Shown piece after piece: positions 36,718 through 44,339 of a DNA stretch of 61,168 bases (its first letter is position 1; each line of letters begins with the position of its first letter). A program made the position numbers and the translations under genes. The notes under the pieces were generated by a model. The model was not told the origin of the DNA, did not search any database, and worked only from the letters and a program-made list of their open reading frames with translations. Location: NCBI RefSeq assembly GCF_021698975.1, contig NZ_SSXA01000015.1, forward strand, positions 1 through 61,168. The letters run 5' to 3'. Source of the DNA: Blastococcus sp. KM273128. Lineage in GTDB: Bacteria; Actinomycetota; Actinomycetes; Mycobacteriales; Geodermatophilaceae.

Positions 36718-36936
36718 ATGAACTGCGCGCACTGCGGAGCCGTGCACCAGCGAGGCCGCTTCTGCGTCGGCTGCGGCAGGACCATGCCGCCGTCGTCGCT
36801 GCCGCCCCGCCCGGTCCGCCTCGCCCCGCGCCCGCCGTACGAGGTCACCGACGACATGACCCAGCCGGTGCTGCGCTTCGACGTCCAGCAGCGCCGCTCC
36901 CCGGCCGCCGAGCGGTTGCAGACCCGCGTCGGCTGA
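36718..36936 (+). CDS. Small zinc-ribbon protein
   Basis: A 72-residue protein starting MNCAHCGAVHQRGRFCVGCG, two CxxC pairs that make a zinc ribbon, followed by a Pro-rich basic linker. The C-terminal half (TQPVLRFDVQQRRSPAAERL) has no known fold. A GAGGAGACGAC ribosome binding site precedes the ATG. Such proteins are found alone in many actinobacteria; the role is unknown. It ends at a strong hairpin before the next gene. Confidence 0.75.
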   Translation: MNCAHCGAVHQRGRFCVGCGRTMPPSSLPPRPVRLAPRPPYEVTDDMTQPVLRFDVQQRRSPAAERLQTRVG

Positions 36937-36954
36937 CGCCGGTCCGCCCCCGAG

Positions 36955-36982
36955 GGCGCCGTTCCCCCGCGGGAGCGGCGCC
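36955..36982 (+). terminator. Hairpin terminator with short T-rich tail
   Basis: GGCGCCGTTCCC (36955-36966), loop CCGC, GGGAGCGGCGCC (36971-36982): a 12-bp stem with one G-U pair and TTCT following. It ends the zinc-ribbon transcript. Confidence 0.65.
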
Positions 36983-37002
36983 TTCTCGCGGGCGGGACGC
37001 GT

Positions 37003-37057
37003 TCACCCGTCCGGGTGACCAGGGTCACTGCTAGCAATCCGCTTGCAGTTGTTAGCA
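37003..37057. promoter_or_regulatory. Nested inverted repeats, candidate operator
   Basis: Three overlapping dyads lie just upstream of the ferritin-like gene: CACCC-GTCC-GGGTG at about 37004-37017, GTGACC-AG-GGTCAC at 37015-37028, and TGCTAGCAA (37029-37037) with TTGTTAGCA (37049-37057), the last with one mismatch and an 11-bp spacer. The segment is noticeably AT-richer than its surroundings, as expected for a promoter/operator. It is not a CIRCE or HAIR element by spacing or sequence. Confidence 0.45.
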
Positions 37058-37086
37058 CCGGGGGGATCCGGGGCACACACAGACCC

Positions 37087-38061
37087 ATGACCGACAGCAA
37101 TGCCAAGATGATCAACCAGCTGCGCGCCCTCGTCCTGCTCACGCAGACCGAGGAGCAGATCGCGCGCACCCGGATCAGCCAGGCCCGCACGGACGCCGTG
37201 CGCCGCGAGCTGACCCAGAACGCCGACAACGCCGCGGCCCGCTCGCTGGAGATCACCGAGCGGCTGCGCGCCCTCGGCGGTGTCCCGGACGTCGTGACCC
37301 CGGTGGTCGGCCGCCTCTCCGCCGCCCTCAAGGCCACCTTCGAGCAGACCACCTCCATCGAGGAGGCCCTGCTGCAGGACCTCCAGCTGGAGCACCAGCT
37401 GCTCGACCGCGCCACCTACCTCAAGGTGCTGGCCGAGACCGCCGAGGACACCGGCACCCGGCGCCTGGCCGAGAAGCTCGTCGAGGCGCACAGCGCGACC
37501 GTCGAGTGGCTCACCGTCGTCCTCGCCGAGGAGGCCCTGGGCGGCCCCGCCGCCCTGCAGCCGACCCCGGTGCAGAAGGTGGCCGGTGGCGTCGCCCGCG
37601 CGGTCAACGCCCCGGTCCGCTTCTGGGCGAACACGGTGAACAACGCCGTCGACACCGTGCGCCACGCCGGCGAGGAGACCTCCGAGCGGTTCTCCGCTGT
37701 GGGTGACCGCGCATCCGCGATCAGCGGCGCGGTCCGCGAGACCCTCACCGTCGGCCGCGCCGCCTCGCTGCGCCGCGCCGAGCGGATCGCGCAGCGGGAG
37801 GGCAACGACGAGGCCGCCGAGACGGCCCGCGCCGCCCGCGAGGAGCTCGGCGACGTCACCGCCGACGAGCTGCCGATCAAGGGCTACGACTCGATGTCGG
37901 TGCAGGACGCCGTGAAGGCGATCAAGCAGCTGCAGACGCCGCACGACATCAACGTGATCATCCGCTACGAGGAGACCCACAAGAACCGGTCGAACGTGGC
38001 CAGCGCCGCGCAGACCCGGCTGGCCGCCCTGGCCAAGGAGGCCGTGGGCGTCAGCGAGTGA
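37087..38061 (+). CDS. Ferritin-like helical protein
   Basis: A 324-residue, mostly helical, soluble protein. Residues 1-160 form four long helices (NAKMINQLRALVLLTQTEEQIARTRISQARTDAV, ...EALLQDLQLEHQLLDRATYLKVLAE) with Glu/His pairs arranged as in ferritin-like proteins, though a full di-iron set is not certain. Residues 175-230 are amphipathic helices (PVQKVAGGVARAVNAPVRFWANTVNNAVDTV) and the end is coiled-coil-like (RYEETHKNRSNVASAAQTRL). The ATG at 37087 was chosen because it starts the first helix; an AT-rich palindromic region lies directly upstream. Stress-related storage or membrane association is a guess. Confidence 0.72.
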   Translation: MTDSNAKMINQLRALVLLTQTEEQIARTRISQARTDAVRRELTQNADNAAARSLEITERLRALGGVPDVVTPVVGRLSAALKATFEQTTSIEEALLQDLQLEHQLLDRATYLKVLAETAEDTGTRRLAEKLVEAHSATVEWLTVVLAEEALGGPAALQPTPVQKVAGGVARAVNAPVRFWANTVNNAVDTVRHAGEETSERFSAVGDRASAISGAVRETLTVGRAASLRRAERIAQREGNDEAAETARAAREELGDVTADELPIKGYDSMSVQDAVKAIKQLQTPHDINVIIRYEETHKNRSNVASAAQTRLAALAKEAVGVSE

Positions 38062-38067
38062 GGCATG

Positions 38068-38141
38068 GGCCCCGTCCGGACCGAACGGGGCCGCGCACGC
38101 GGAGGGCCCGCATCCCCACGGGGGTGCGGGTCCTCCGCGTG
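38068..38141 (+). terminator. Two tandem hairpins
   Basis: GGCCCCGT (38068-38075) with ACGGGGCC (38085-38092), then CACGCGGAGG (38096-38105) with CCTCCGCGTG (38132-38141) whose stem continues inward as CCCGCA/TGCGGG. They follow the ferritin-like gene and should terminate its transcript. Confidence 0.65.
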
Positions 38142-38200
38142 GGTGGGATCGCGCGCCTCCCGCGTTTGGCGCGCCGACGACGAAGGGGAAGCCTGCACCC

Positions 38201-38614
38201 ATGAGCATCACACCTGAGGCCCTCGAGGCGGAGTTCTCGCTGACGACGGCCGCGACCCGGCTCGACTTCCTGAGCCGCCGCGACGACGGCGACACCGCGC
38301 TGAACACCGTCAGCGACCACGACGAGGACGACTGGTCGGCATCCCTGCGCGACACCGGGACCCAGCTCGACGTCTACGAGGCGCTCGAGCTCCTGGCCCT
38401 GGGCGAGGTGGTCTCGCGCCGCGCCCACGACAGCCAGCTGACCGGTATCCGTGCCGCGCTGCGCGGCGGGGCGGAGTGGGAGCAGATCGCCGCCGCGCTC
38501 GGCGTCACCCCGCAGCAGGCGTGGGACTCCTTCGCCGAGTCGATCGACCGACAGCTCGACGCCACGTCGGCCGAGAAGGCCCGCGAGCTCGCCGGCGCCC
38601 GCCCCGGCCGCTGA
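38201..38614 (+). CDS. Hypothetical protein with HTH-like C-terminus
   Basis: A 137-residue acidic protein. The N-terminal half (DHDEDDWSASLRDTGTQLDVYEALELLALGEVVSRRAHD) is helical; the second half (GIRAALRGGAEWEQIAAALGVTPQQAWDSFAESIDRQLD) looks like a helix-turn-helix of the kind found in small actinobacterial antitoxin-like or MerR-like fragments. I do not recognise the family. It stands alone behind the tandem hairpins and converges with the DUF427 gene. ATG start with GGGGAAG upstream. Confidence 0.7.
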   Translation: MSITPEALEAEFSLTTAATRLDFLSRRDDGDTALNTVSDHDEDDWSASLRDTGTQLDVYEALELLALGEVVSRRAHDSQLTGIRAALRGGAEWEQIAAALGVTPQQAWDSFAESIDRQLDATSAEKARELAGARPGR

Positions 38615-38632
38615 GCCGGGGGAGCGCAGTCG

Positions 38633-38914
38633 TCAGCGCACGTCGACGCCCCGCCAGAAGGCCACCCGGCCGGTGATCTCCCGCGCGGCGTCCTTCGGCT
38701 CGGGGTAGTACCAGGCGGCGTCCGGGTTCTGCTGCCCGTCGACCTCCAGCGTGAAGTAGGAGGCGGTGCCCTTCCAAGGGCAGACGGTGTGCTTGTCCGA
38801 CGGGCGCAGCACGTCGGCGCGGACGGCGTCGCGGGGGAAGTAGGCGTTGCCCTCGACGGTGACGACGTCGTCGGACTCGGCGATGACGACGCCGTTCCAG
38901 GTAGCGGTGGTCAT
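38633..38914 (-). CDS. DUF427 domain protein
   Basis: A 93-residue DUF427 protein. The family signature is complete: ATWNGVVIAESDDVVTVEGNAYFP, then CPWKGTASYFTLEVDG and AAWYYPEPKDAAREITGRVAFWRGV. Family members are small cytoplasmic beta-barrel proteins of unknown activity. Typical length is about 90-95 residues, so the start at 38914 is secure. Confidence 0.85.
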   Translation of the reverse strand: MTTATWNGVVIAESDDVVTVEGNAYFPRDAVRADVLRPSDKHTVCPWKGTASYFTLEVDGQQNPDAAWYYPEPKDAAREITGRVAFWRGVDVR

Positions 38915-39046
38915 GCCCCGATCGTCCTCCGCCCGCGGCCCGCGTGCCGGTCGCGATCGAGGGGCGTGACGAGCGGCCGCCTAGGCATGGAGGAGAGGGT
39001 GGCCGACCGGTCGCCGACCCGTTCCCGGACCGCAGGAGGACCTCCC

Positions 39047-39283
39047 ATGGCGCAGCCCCACCAGCGCGGTGACGACGACCGGAGCGGGGGAGAGGGCTCC
39101 CCGGAGGGGCGTCGCCGCGCCAAGATCCTGATCCCGTTGGCCGTCCTGCTGGTGATCCTCGGCATCTTCACCTACATCCTCGTCGTCTCCCTGGGCACCA
39201 CCGGCGACGACGAGGAGATCGTCGAGAACGAGGGGGCGGGGCCCGCCGTCGTCCTGGAGGTGCCGGCGCCGCTGCCCGGCTGA
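39047..39283 (+). CDS. Small single-pass membrane protein
   Basis: A 78-residue protein: a hydrophilic N-terminus, one helix (AKILIPLAVLLVILGIFTYILVV, about 25-47) and a short acidic outer tail (TTGDDEEIVENEGAGP). The ATG at 39047 follows CAGGAGGA. No family recognised; it could be a small envelope protein or regulator. Confidence 0.65.
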   Translation: MAQPHQRGDDDRSGGEGSPEGRRRAKILIPLAVLLVILGIFTYILVVSLGTTGDDEEIVENEGAGPAVVLEVPAPLPG

Positions 39284-39292
39284 CCACCGCGG

Positions 39293-39675
39293 TCAGGAGT
39301 GCAGCAGGGCGAAGGTCGCCACGGCGTGCACCAGGGCGCGGCCGTCCTGCTCCACGTCGGCCTCGCAGACCGTGAGGTGCTCCCCGCGGGTGCGCAGCCG
39401 GGCGGCCACCTGCACCTGCCCGGTGGTCCCCGGCCGCAGGTAGGTCACCGTCAGCTGGCTGGTCGCGGCACCTCCCCGTCCTCGGTGGTGGTGCGGACCG
39501 CCTGGCCCATCGCGGTGTCGACCAGCGTCGCCAGCACCCCGCCGTGCAGCGTGCCGGCCGGGTTGAGGTGCTCGTCGGTCACCTCGAACACCATCCGGGC
39601 CGCGCCGTCCCCGTCCGGTTCGGGCCGGGCGCCCAGCCGCTCGGCGAACCCGCTGGAGGTCACGTCGTCGCTCAT
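39293..39675 (-). pseudogene. PaaI-type thioesterase with frameshift
   Basis: A hotdog-fold thioesterase interrupted by one missing base. Residues 1-70 read MSDDVTSSGFAERLG ... LNPAGTLHGGVLATLVDTAMGQAVRTTTEDGEVP, with the HGG motif and Asp of the family. Near 39466-39470 the frame then breaks into RPAS-stop. In the next frame the expected continuation follows at once: ATSQLTVTYLRPG, VAARLRTRGEHLTVCEAD and ALVHAVATFALLHS, ending at a stop at 39293. Restoring one base (a G or C in the Pro codon) would give a normal 127-residue protein. It is either a recent pseudogene or a sequencing error. Confidence 0.8.
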
Positions 39676-39859
39676 CCCGGGCGGCTACCCCGCCGGGGGA
39701 GGGCGCACGCCCCGGACCGCGGGTCGCCGGGACGGGTGGGGTGCACGTCGTCCGCCGTGACCCGTCCGGGGCACCGGTCGCACCACCGGCGCTCCCGCGC
39801 GGCGCCGATGAGCAAGGATCCCCGGGTACGCACCACGTCCAGTGAACTCAGGAGCACCC

Positions 39860-40486
39860 ATGAGCCACCCCGGGAACGGCCCGGACCAGAACCCGTCGGG
39901 CCAGCAGCCGGGCCAGCCCGGGCCGTTCGGCCAGCCGGGTCAGCCGGGTCAGCCCGGTCAGTTCGGCCAGCAGCCGGGTCAGCCGGGTCAGTTCGGCCAG
40001 CCGGCGCAGCCCGGCCAGCCGTACCAGCCCTTCGAGCAGACCGGTCAGCAGCCGTACCAGCCCGGGCAGCCGTACCAGCCCGGGCAGCCGGGTCAGCCCG
40101 CCGGCGGCTGGGTGCCGCCGCAGGGCGGCGCGACGCCGTGGGGCCAGCCGGAGAAGAAGGGCGGCGCGGCCAAGAAGGTGCTGCTGGCCGTGGGTGGCGT
40201 CCTGGTGGCCCTCGTCGCCGTGGGCCTGCTGTTCAGCATGCTCGGCGGTGGTGAGCCCGAGGTCGGTGACTGCGTGGCCAACCTCGAGGGCGAGGAGGTC
40301 GAGACCGTCGAGTGCGAGGCGGCCGAGGCCGAGGCCCGCATCGTCGGCATCGACGAGCAGGAGCTGAACTACGCCGACTTCCTGGCCGAGGACGTCTGCC
40401 TCGACTTCGAGTCCGCCGTCGGCGCCATCTGGGTGGGTGCCGACGAGGCCGAGCCCGGCACGATCTACTGCGCCGAGCCGGTCTGA
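39860..40486 (+). CDS. LppU-like protein with Gly/Gln/Pro-repeat N-terminus
   Basis: A 208-residue membrane-anchored protein. Residues 1-95 are low-complexity Gln/Pro/Gly repeats ([10 protein letters not shown] type), followed by one membrane helix ([24 protein letters not shown]) and an exported domain with four cysteines ([33 protein letters not shown]) as in LppU/SCO3897-like proteins. The repeats make it likely to be disordered inside the cell. The ATG at 39860 has AGGAGC upstream. Function unknown. Confidence 0.8.
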   Translation: MSHPGNGPDQNPSGQQPGQPGPFGQPGQPGQPGQFGQQPGQPGQFGQPAQPGQPYQPFEQTGQQPYQPGQPYQPGQPGQPAGGWVPPQGGATPWGQPEKKGGAAKKVLLAVGGVLVALVAVGLLFSMLGGGEPEVGDCVANLEGEEVETVECEAAEAEARIVGIDEQELNYADFLAEDVCLDFESAVGAIWVGADEAEPGTIYCAEPV

Positions 40487-40499
40487 CCCCGGTGCGTCC

Positions 40500-40535
40500 A
40501 CGGGTGCCCCGCCGGTCCGCCGGCGGGGCACCCGT
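40500..40535. terminator. Perfect 16-bp hairpin between convergent genes
   Basis: ACGGGTGCCCCGCCGG (40500-40515), loop TCCG, CCGGCGGGGCACCCGT (40520-40535): a perfect 16-bp stem placed between two converging genes. Confidence 0.75.
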
Positions 40536-40544
40536 CGTGGGCGG

Positions 40545-41237
40545 TCACGCCTGCCGTGCGGCACCGTCGTCGCCGCCGCGCCGCTCCAGGTAGTAGGCCC
40601 CGAGCGCGCCGGCCAGCGTCGCGAAGACCGCCACCGAGTAGGTCGCCAGGGCGATGTCGAGGACGCGGGCCAACCCGCCGTCGGCGGTGAGCGGCTGCCC
40701 GACGATCGTGGCCAGGGCCGCGTCGTAGAGGGCGGTGCCGTAGGAGTCGTAGGCGCCGAGCACGTACAGCAGCTGGCTGGTCGCCAGCACCACCACGGTC
40801 GTCACCGCGCCGAGCCAGCCGATCCGGCCGCTGAGCAGACGCCCCGCCGACCGCGAGCCGCGGACCGCCGCGGACACCACGCCCCCGACGCGCGCCGCTC
40901 GCAGCAGCACCAGCGCGCGGGCGAACCGCAGGAACGGCACCGCGAGGAAGACCACCTGCCACCAGTTCCGCTTCCAGAACCGGCGCCGGTCGCGGGCGCT
41001 GACCGCCCGGTAGGCGAACTCGGCGACGAACACCGCCCAGAGCACCCAGCCGACGACGCTCAGCGTGGTGGTCAGCCAGGGCTGCCGGGCCAGCGACTGC
41101 CCCAGGACGACGAGCACGAACACCAGGCCGAGCGCGCCCATCGGCTTGTCCAGCCGCCGGGCCAGCCCGGTCCGCTCCGGGGCGTCGTCGACCTCGGGGA
41201 CGGGGTGGTGCGGGGGACCGGCGTGCGGGGGCTGCAT
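40545..41237 (-). CDS. Ion-channel-like protein with degenerate filter
   Basis: A 230-residue membrane protein with the order of a voltage-gated potassium channel: four N-terminal helices, an S4-like segment with Arg104, Arg107, Arg113 and Arg116 (FLRFARALVLLRAARV), then two pore helices. The pore loop reads ALYDAALATIVGQPLTADGG (169-188); the canonical TVGYGD is replaced by TIVGQPL, so potassium selectivity is doubtful. It is the second such protein in the window (the other is at 15846). It converges with the LppU-like gene. Confidence 0.78.
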   Translation of the reverse strand: MQPPHAGPPHHPVPEVDDAPERTGLARRLDKPMGALGLVFVLVVLGQSLARQPWLTTTLSVVGWVLWAVFVAEFAYRAVSARDRRRFWKRNWWQVVFLAVPFLRFARALVLLRAARVGGVVSAAVRGSRSAGRLLSGRIGWLGAVTTVVVLATSQLLYVLGAYDSYGTALYDAALATIVGQPLTADGGLARVLDIALATYSVAVFATLAGALGAYYLERRGGDDGAARQA

Positions 41238-41278
41238 CGGCGTCCCCTACCCCGCGGGCACGGAGGTGCCTCCCCGGA

Positions 41279-41632
41279 TCAGGGCAGCCGCTGCAGCAGC
41301 ACGCGGGCGACCGCGGCCGCCTCCGGCGAGGGGTCCCCGGCCGCGGCCGCGCGCAGCCACGCCGCCAGCGGGCCGGCGACCGCGGGGGAGAGGGCGGTGA
41401 TCCACGCAGCGCTGCGGGCACGTGCCTCGGCGACGTGCTCGGTGCCGCCGCCGGGGCCGTGGGCCACGACCTCCGGGCGGCTGGCCAGCAGTCCGCCCAG
41501 GTGCCAGTCGCCCCCGGTCGTCCGCGCGGCGATCGCCTCCAGCCGGTCCGCGGCCTCGCGGAGCAGCGCGGCGTCGTCCTCGGGCGGGCCGGGGCGTCCT
41601 TCTCCGGCGGCGGGGCGCGTCACGTCGTCCAT
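41279..41632 (-). CDS. Conserved hypothetical protein
   Basis: A 117-residue protein of the DDAALLREAADRLEAIAARTTGGDWHLGGLLASRPEVVAHGPGGGTEHVAEARARSAAWITALSP type, a pattern I recognise as conserved in actinobacteria but with no known function. It is soluble and mostly helical. The start at 41632 is the ATG that opens the conserved region (MDDVTRPAAGE). It is divergent from the iron transporter. Confidence 0.7.
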   Translation of the reverse strand: MDDVTRPAAGEGRPGPPEDDAALLREAADRLEAIAARTTGGDWHLGGLLASRPEVVAHGPGGGTEHVAEARARSAAWITALSPAVAGPLAAWLRAAAAGDPSPEAAAVARVLLQRLP

Positions 41633-41686
41633 CGAAGCGCACGGCGCGCGGAGGTGGGCGGCTCGTCGGCGCGGGGCGGGGCATGC

Positions 41687-41705
41687 TTAGGTATGCCTCG
41701 CCTAT
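41687..41705 (+). promoter_or_regulatory. Iron box (IdeR/DtxR-type operator)
   Basis: TTAGGTATGCCTCGCCTAT matches the IdeR/DtxR consensus (TTAGGTTAGSCTAACCTAA) at about 14 of 19 positions and keeps the dyad. It ends 16 bp before the start of the ferric-binding protein gene, overlapping the likely promoter, so iron-loaded repressor should block this operon. Confidence 0.7.
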
Positions 41706-41721
41706 CTCCAGGAGGATGCAC

Positions 41722-42729
41722 GTGACCAGGCCCGGGCGCACGACCGTCGTCGTCTCCACCCTCACCCTCGCGGCCTCGCTGGCCGCCTGCAGCTCCGACG
41801 CCGACACGCTCACCGTCTACAGCGCCCAGCACGAGAGCCTGGTCCGCACGATGCTCGAGGACTTCACCGAGGAGACGGGCATCGAGCTGGAGTTCCGCGA
41901 CGCCAACGACTCGGAGCTGGCCAACCAGATCATCGAGGAGGGCGAGGCCTCGCCGGCCGACGTCTTCCTCACCGAGAACAGCCCCGCCATCTCCGCCGTG
42001 GACCGGGCCGGGCTGCTCGCGCCGCTGGACCAGGCCACCCTGGACCAGGTAGACGCGCAGTTCCGCCCCTCCTCGGGCAACTGGGTCGGGTTCGCCGCCC
42101 GCTCGACGACGCTGATCTACAACCCGGCGGAGATCGGCGAGGAGGAGCTGCCGGCCTCGATGCTGGAACTGGCCGACCCCGCGTGGGAGGGCCGCGTCGG
42201 CATCGCCGCCGGCGGTGCGGACTTCCAGGCGATCGTGAGCGCCGTGCTGGCGCTGGAGGGCGAGGAGGCGACCCGGGAGTGGCTCGCCGGTCTCGAGGAC
42301 AACGCCGAGATCTACGCGAGCAACACCGCCATCATGAAGGCGGTCGACGAGGGCGAGGTCCCGGTCGGCATCACCTACCACTACTACTGGTTCCGCGACC
42401 AGGCGCAGGACGGGCTCATCGGGGACGACGCCGCCCTCCACTACTTCCGCAACCAGGACCCGGGCGCCTTCCTCAGCGTCTCGGGCGCCGGGGTGCTGGC
42501 CTCCTCCGACCAGCCCGAGCAGGCGCAGCAGCTGGTCGAGTACCTCACCGGCCGCGCGGCCCAGGAGCGGCTCGCCGGGAGCAGGGCCCTCGAGTACGCC
42601 GTCGGGTCGGGCGTCTCCTCGGCCGAGGCGCTGCCCCCGCTGGCCGAGCTGCAGGCGCCCGACGTCGACCCGGGTTCGCTCGACGCGCCGCAGGTCACCG
42701 AGCTCATGCAGGAAGTGGGCCTGCTCTGA
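41722..42729 (+). CDS. fbpA: Ferric ABC transporter substrate-binding lipoprotein
   Basis: A 335-residue FbpA-like periplasmic binding protein, the first gene of the Fe3+ uptake operon. The signal peptide ends in a lipobox (LAAC, Cys23), so it is anchored to the membrane. Family markers are LTVYSAQHESLVRTMLEDFTEETGIELEFR and ADVFLTENSPAISAVDRAGLLAPL. The iron-binding tandem tyrosines are in ITYHYYWFRDQ. GTG 41722 was chosen because the GGAGG ends six bases before it, whereas the ATG at 41716 directly abuts that site. Regulated by the iron box upstream. Confidence 0.9.
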   Translation: MTRPGRTTVVVSTLTLAASLAACSSDADTLTVYSAQHESLVRTMLEDFTEETGIELEFRDANDSELANQIIEEGEASPADVFLTENSPAISAVDRAGLLAPLDQATLDQVDAQFRPSSGNWVGFAARSTTLIYNPAEIGEEELPASMLELADPAWEGRVGIAAGGADFQAIVSAVLALEGEEATREWLAGLEDNAEIYASNTAIMKAVDEGEVPVGITYHYYWFRDQAQDGLIGDDAALHYFRNQDPGAFLSVSGAGVLASSDQPEQAQQLVEYLTGRAAQERLAGSRALEYAVGSGVSSAEALPPLAELQAPDVDPGSLDAPQVTELMQEVGLL

Positions 42730-42737
42730 CCCCTCCC

Positions 42738-44339
42738 GTGCTCCGCAGCCCGAGCCCCGGGGCGCCGGTCCTGCCGGTGGTCCGGGGCTCCGGCGCGTCC
42801 GCGGGCACGGCGCGGCGACCGCTGCGCCGCTCGCCGGTCACCCTCGCGCTGGCCGCCTGCGTCGCGGCCCTCTCCCTCCTGCCGCTGGCCCACATCGCGG
42901 GGTACACCGTCGAGGTCGGCTGGTCGGGCGTCCGCGAGCTGGTGCTCCGGCCCCGGGTCGGCGAGCTGCTCTGGAACACGACCCGGCTGGCCGCGGGGAC
43001 GGTGGCGGTCTGCGGGGTCCTCGGCGTCGGGGCGGCGTGGCTGGTGGCGCGTTCCTCGGTTCCGGGCCGCGGGCTGTGGCACGTGCTGCTGGTGGCCCCG
43101 CTGGCCGTGCCGGCGTTCGTGAACAGCTTCGCGTGGATCTCCCTGCTGCCGGGCCTGGACACCTACGCGGGGGCGCTGCTGGTCGTCTCGCTGTCGTACT
43201 TCCCCTTCGTCTACCTGCCGGTCGTGGCCGCCTTCCGCGGCCTGGACCCGGCGCTGGAGGAGACGGCCCGCGGGCTGGGCCTCTCCGGGTGGGCGGTCTT
43301 CCGGCGGGTGCAGCTCCCGCAGCTCCGGGTGGCCCTGCTCGGCGGCTCACTGCTCGTGGCGCTCCACGTGCTGGCCGAGTTCGGGGCGCTGCAGATGCTG
43401 CGCTACCCGACCTTCACCACCGCCATCTACGACCAGTACCGGGCCACCTTCAACGGCCCGGCGGCGACGATGCTGGCCGGCGTCCTGATCCTGCTGTGCC
43501 TGCTCCTGCTGCTGGCCGAGGTCCGGCTGCGGGGGCACCGCGGCTACGCCGGCAGCGGGCGCGGGGCGGCCCGCCCGGTCCGGCCGGTGCCGCTGCGGGC
43601 GCTGACCACCCCCGCGCTGCTGGCGCTCGCCGGGCTCGTCGGCCTGGCGCTGCTGGTCCCCCTGGGGGCGCTGGCCTACTGGCTGGCCGAGGGCACGTCG
43701 GCCGGCGCGGACTGGGCGGGGCTCGCCGTTGCGACCGGGACGACGCTGGCCCTGGCCGCCGCGGCGGCCGCGGTCACCACGGCCATGGCGCTGCCCACCG
43801 GGTGGCTGGCCGTCCGCGCCCGCGGGCGCACGGCGACGCTGCTGGAGCGGGCCACCTACCTGGGCAGCTCGTTGCCCGGCATCGTCGTGGCGCTGGCCCT
43901 GGTGACGCTGAGCATCCGGGCGACGCCGTGGCTCTACCAGACCGTCCCGGTGCTGCTGGCCGCGTACGCGATCCTCTTCCTCCCCCGGGCGATCGTCCCC
44001 GTCCGCGCGGCGGTCGAGCAGTCCCCGCCCCTGTACGACGACGTCGCCGCCTCCCTCGGGTCCTCCGGGCTCGACCGGTTGCGCCGCATCACCCTGCCGC
44101 TGCTCGCGCCGGGCCTGGGCGCGGGCGCGGCCCTGGTCTTCCTCGCGGTGGTCACCGAGCTCACCGCCACCCTGCTGCTCGCGCCCACCGGCACGGCCAC
44201 CCTCGCCACCGCGTTCTGGTCGGCGAGCAGCGCGCTGTCCTACGGGGGCGCCGCCCCCTACGCGGCCGTGATGGTGCTGCTCTCCGCGCCCGCCACCGTG
44301 CTGCTCTCCCGCGACACCCGACGAGGTCCGACCCCATGA
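42738..44339 (+). CDS. fbpB: Ferric ABC transporter permease (fused halves)
   Basis: A 533-residue permease with two homologous halves of about six helices each, as in FbpB/SfuB. Each half has an EAA loop: ETARGLGLSGWAVFRRVQLPQLRVALLGG and DDVAASLGSSGLDRLRRITLPLLAPGLGAG. GTG at 42738 starts eight bases after the fbpA stop, and the ATPase start overlaps its stop by 4 bp (ATGA). It moves Fe3+ released by the binding protein. Confidence 0.9.
   Translation: MLRSPSPGAPVLPVVRGSGASAGTARRPLRRSPVTLALAACVAALSLLPLAHIAGYTVEVGWSGVRELVLRPRVGELLWNTTRLAAGTVAVCGVLGVGAAWLVARSSVPGRGLWHVLLVAPLAVPAFVNSFAWISLLPGLDTYAGALLVVSLSYFPFVYLPVVAAFRGLDPALEETARGLGLSGWAVFRRVQLPQLRVALLGGSLLVALHVLAEFGALQMLRYPTFTTAIYDQYRATFNGPAATMLAGVLILLCLLLLLAEVRLRGHRGYAGSGRGAARPVRPVPLRALTTPALLALAGLVGLALLVPLGALAYWLAEGTSAGADWAGLAVATGTTLALAAAAAAVTTAMALPTGWLAVRARGRTATLLERATYLGSSLPGIVVALALVTLSIRATPWLYQTVPVLLAAYAILFLPRAIVPVRAAVEQSPPLYDDVAASLGSSGLDRLRRITLPLLAPGLGAGAALVFLAVVTELTATLLLAPTGTATLATAFWSASSALSYGGAAPYAAVMVLLSAPATVLLSRDTRRGPTP

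Noticed and set aside
37029..37057. CIRCE (HrcA) element
   Set aside because: Arms and spacer do not match TTAGCACTC-N9-GAGTGCTAA, and the gene downstream is not a chaperone.
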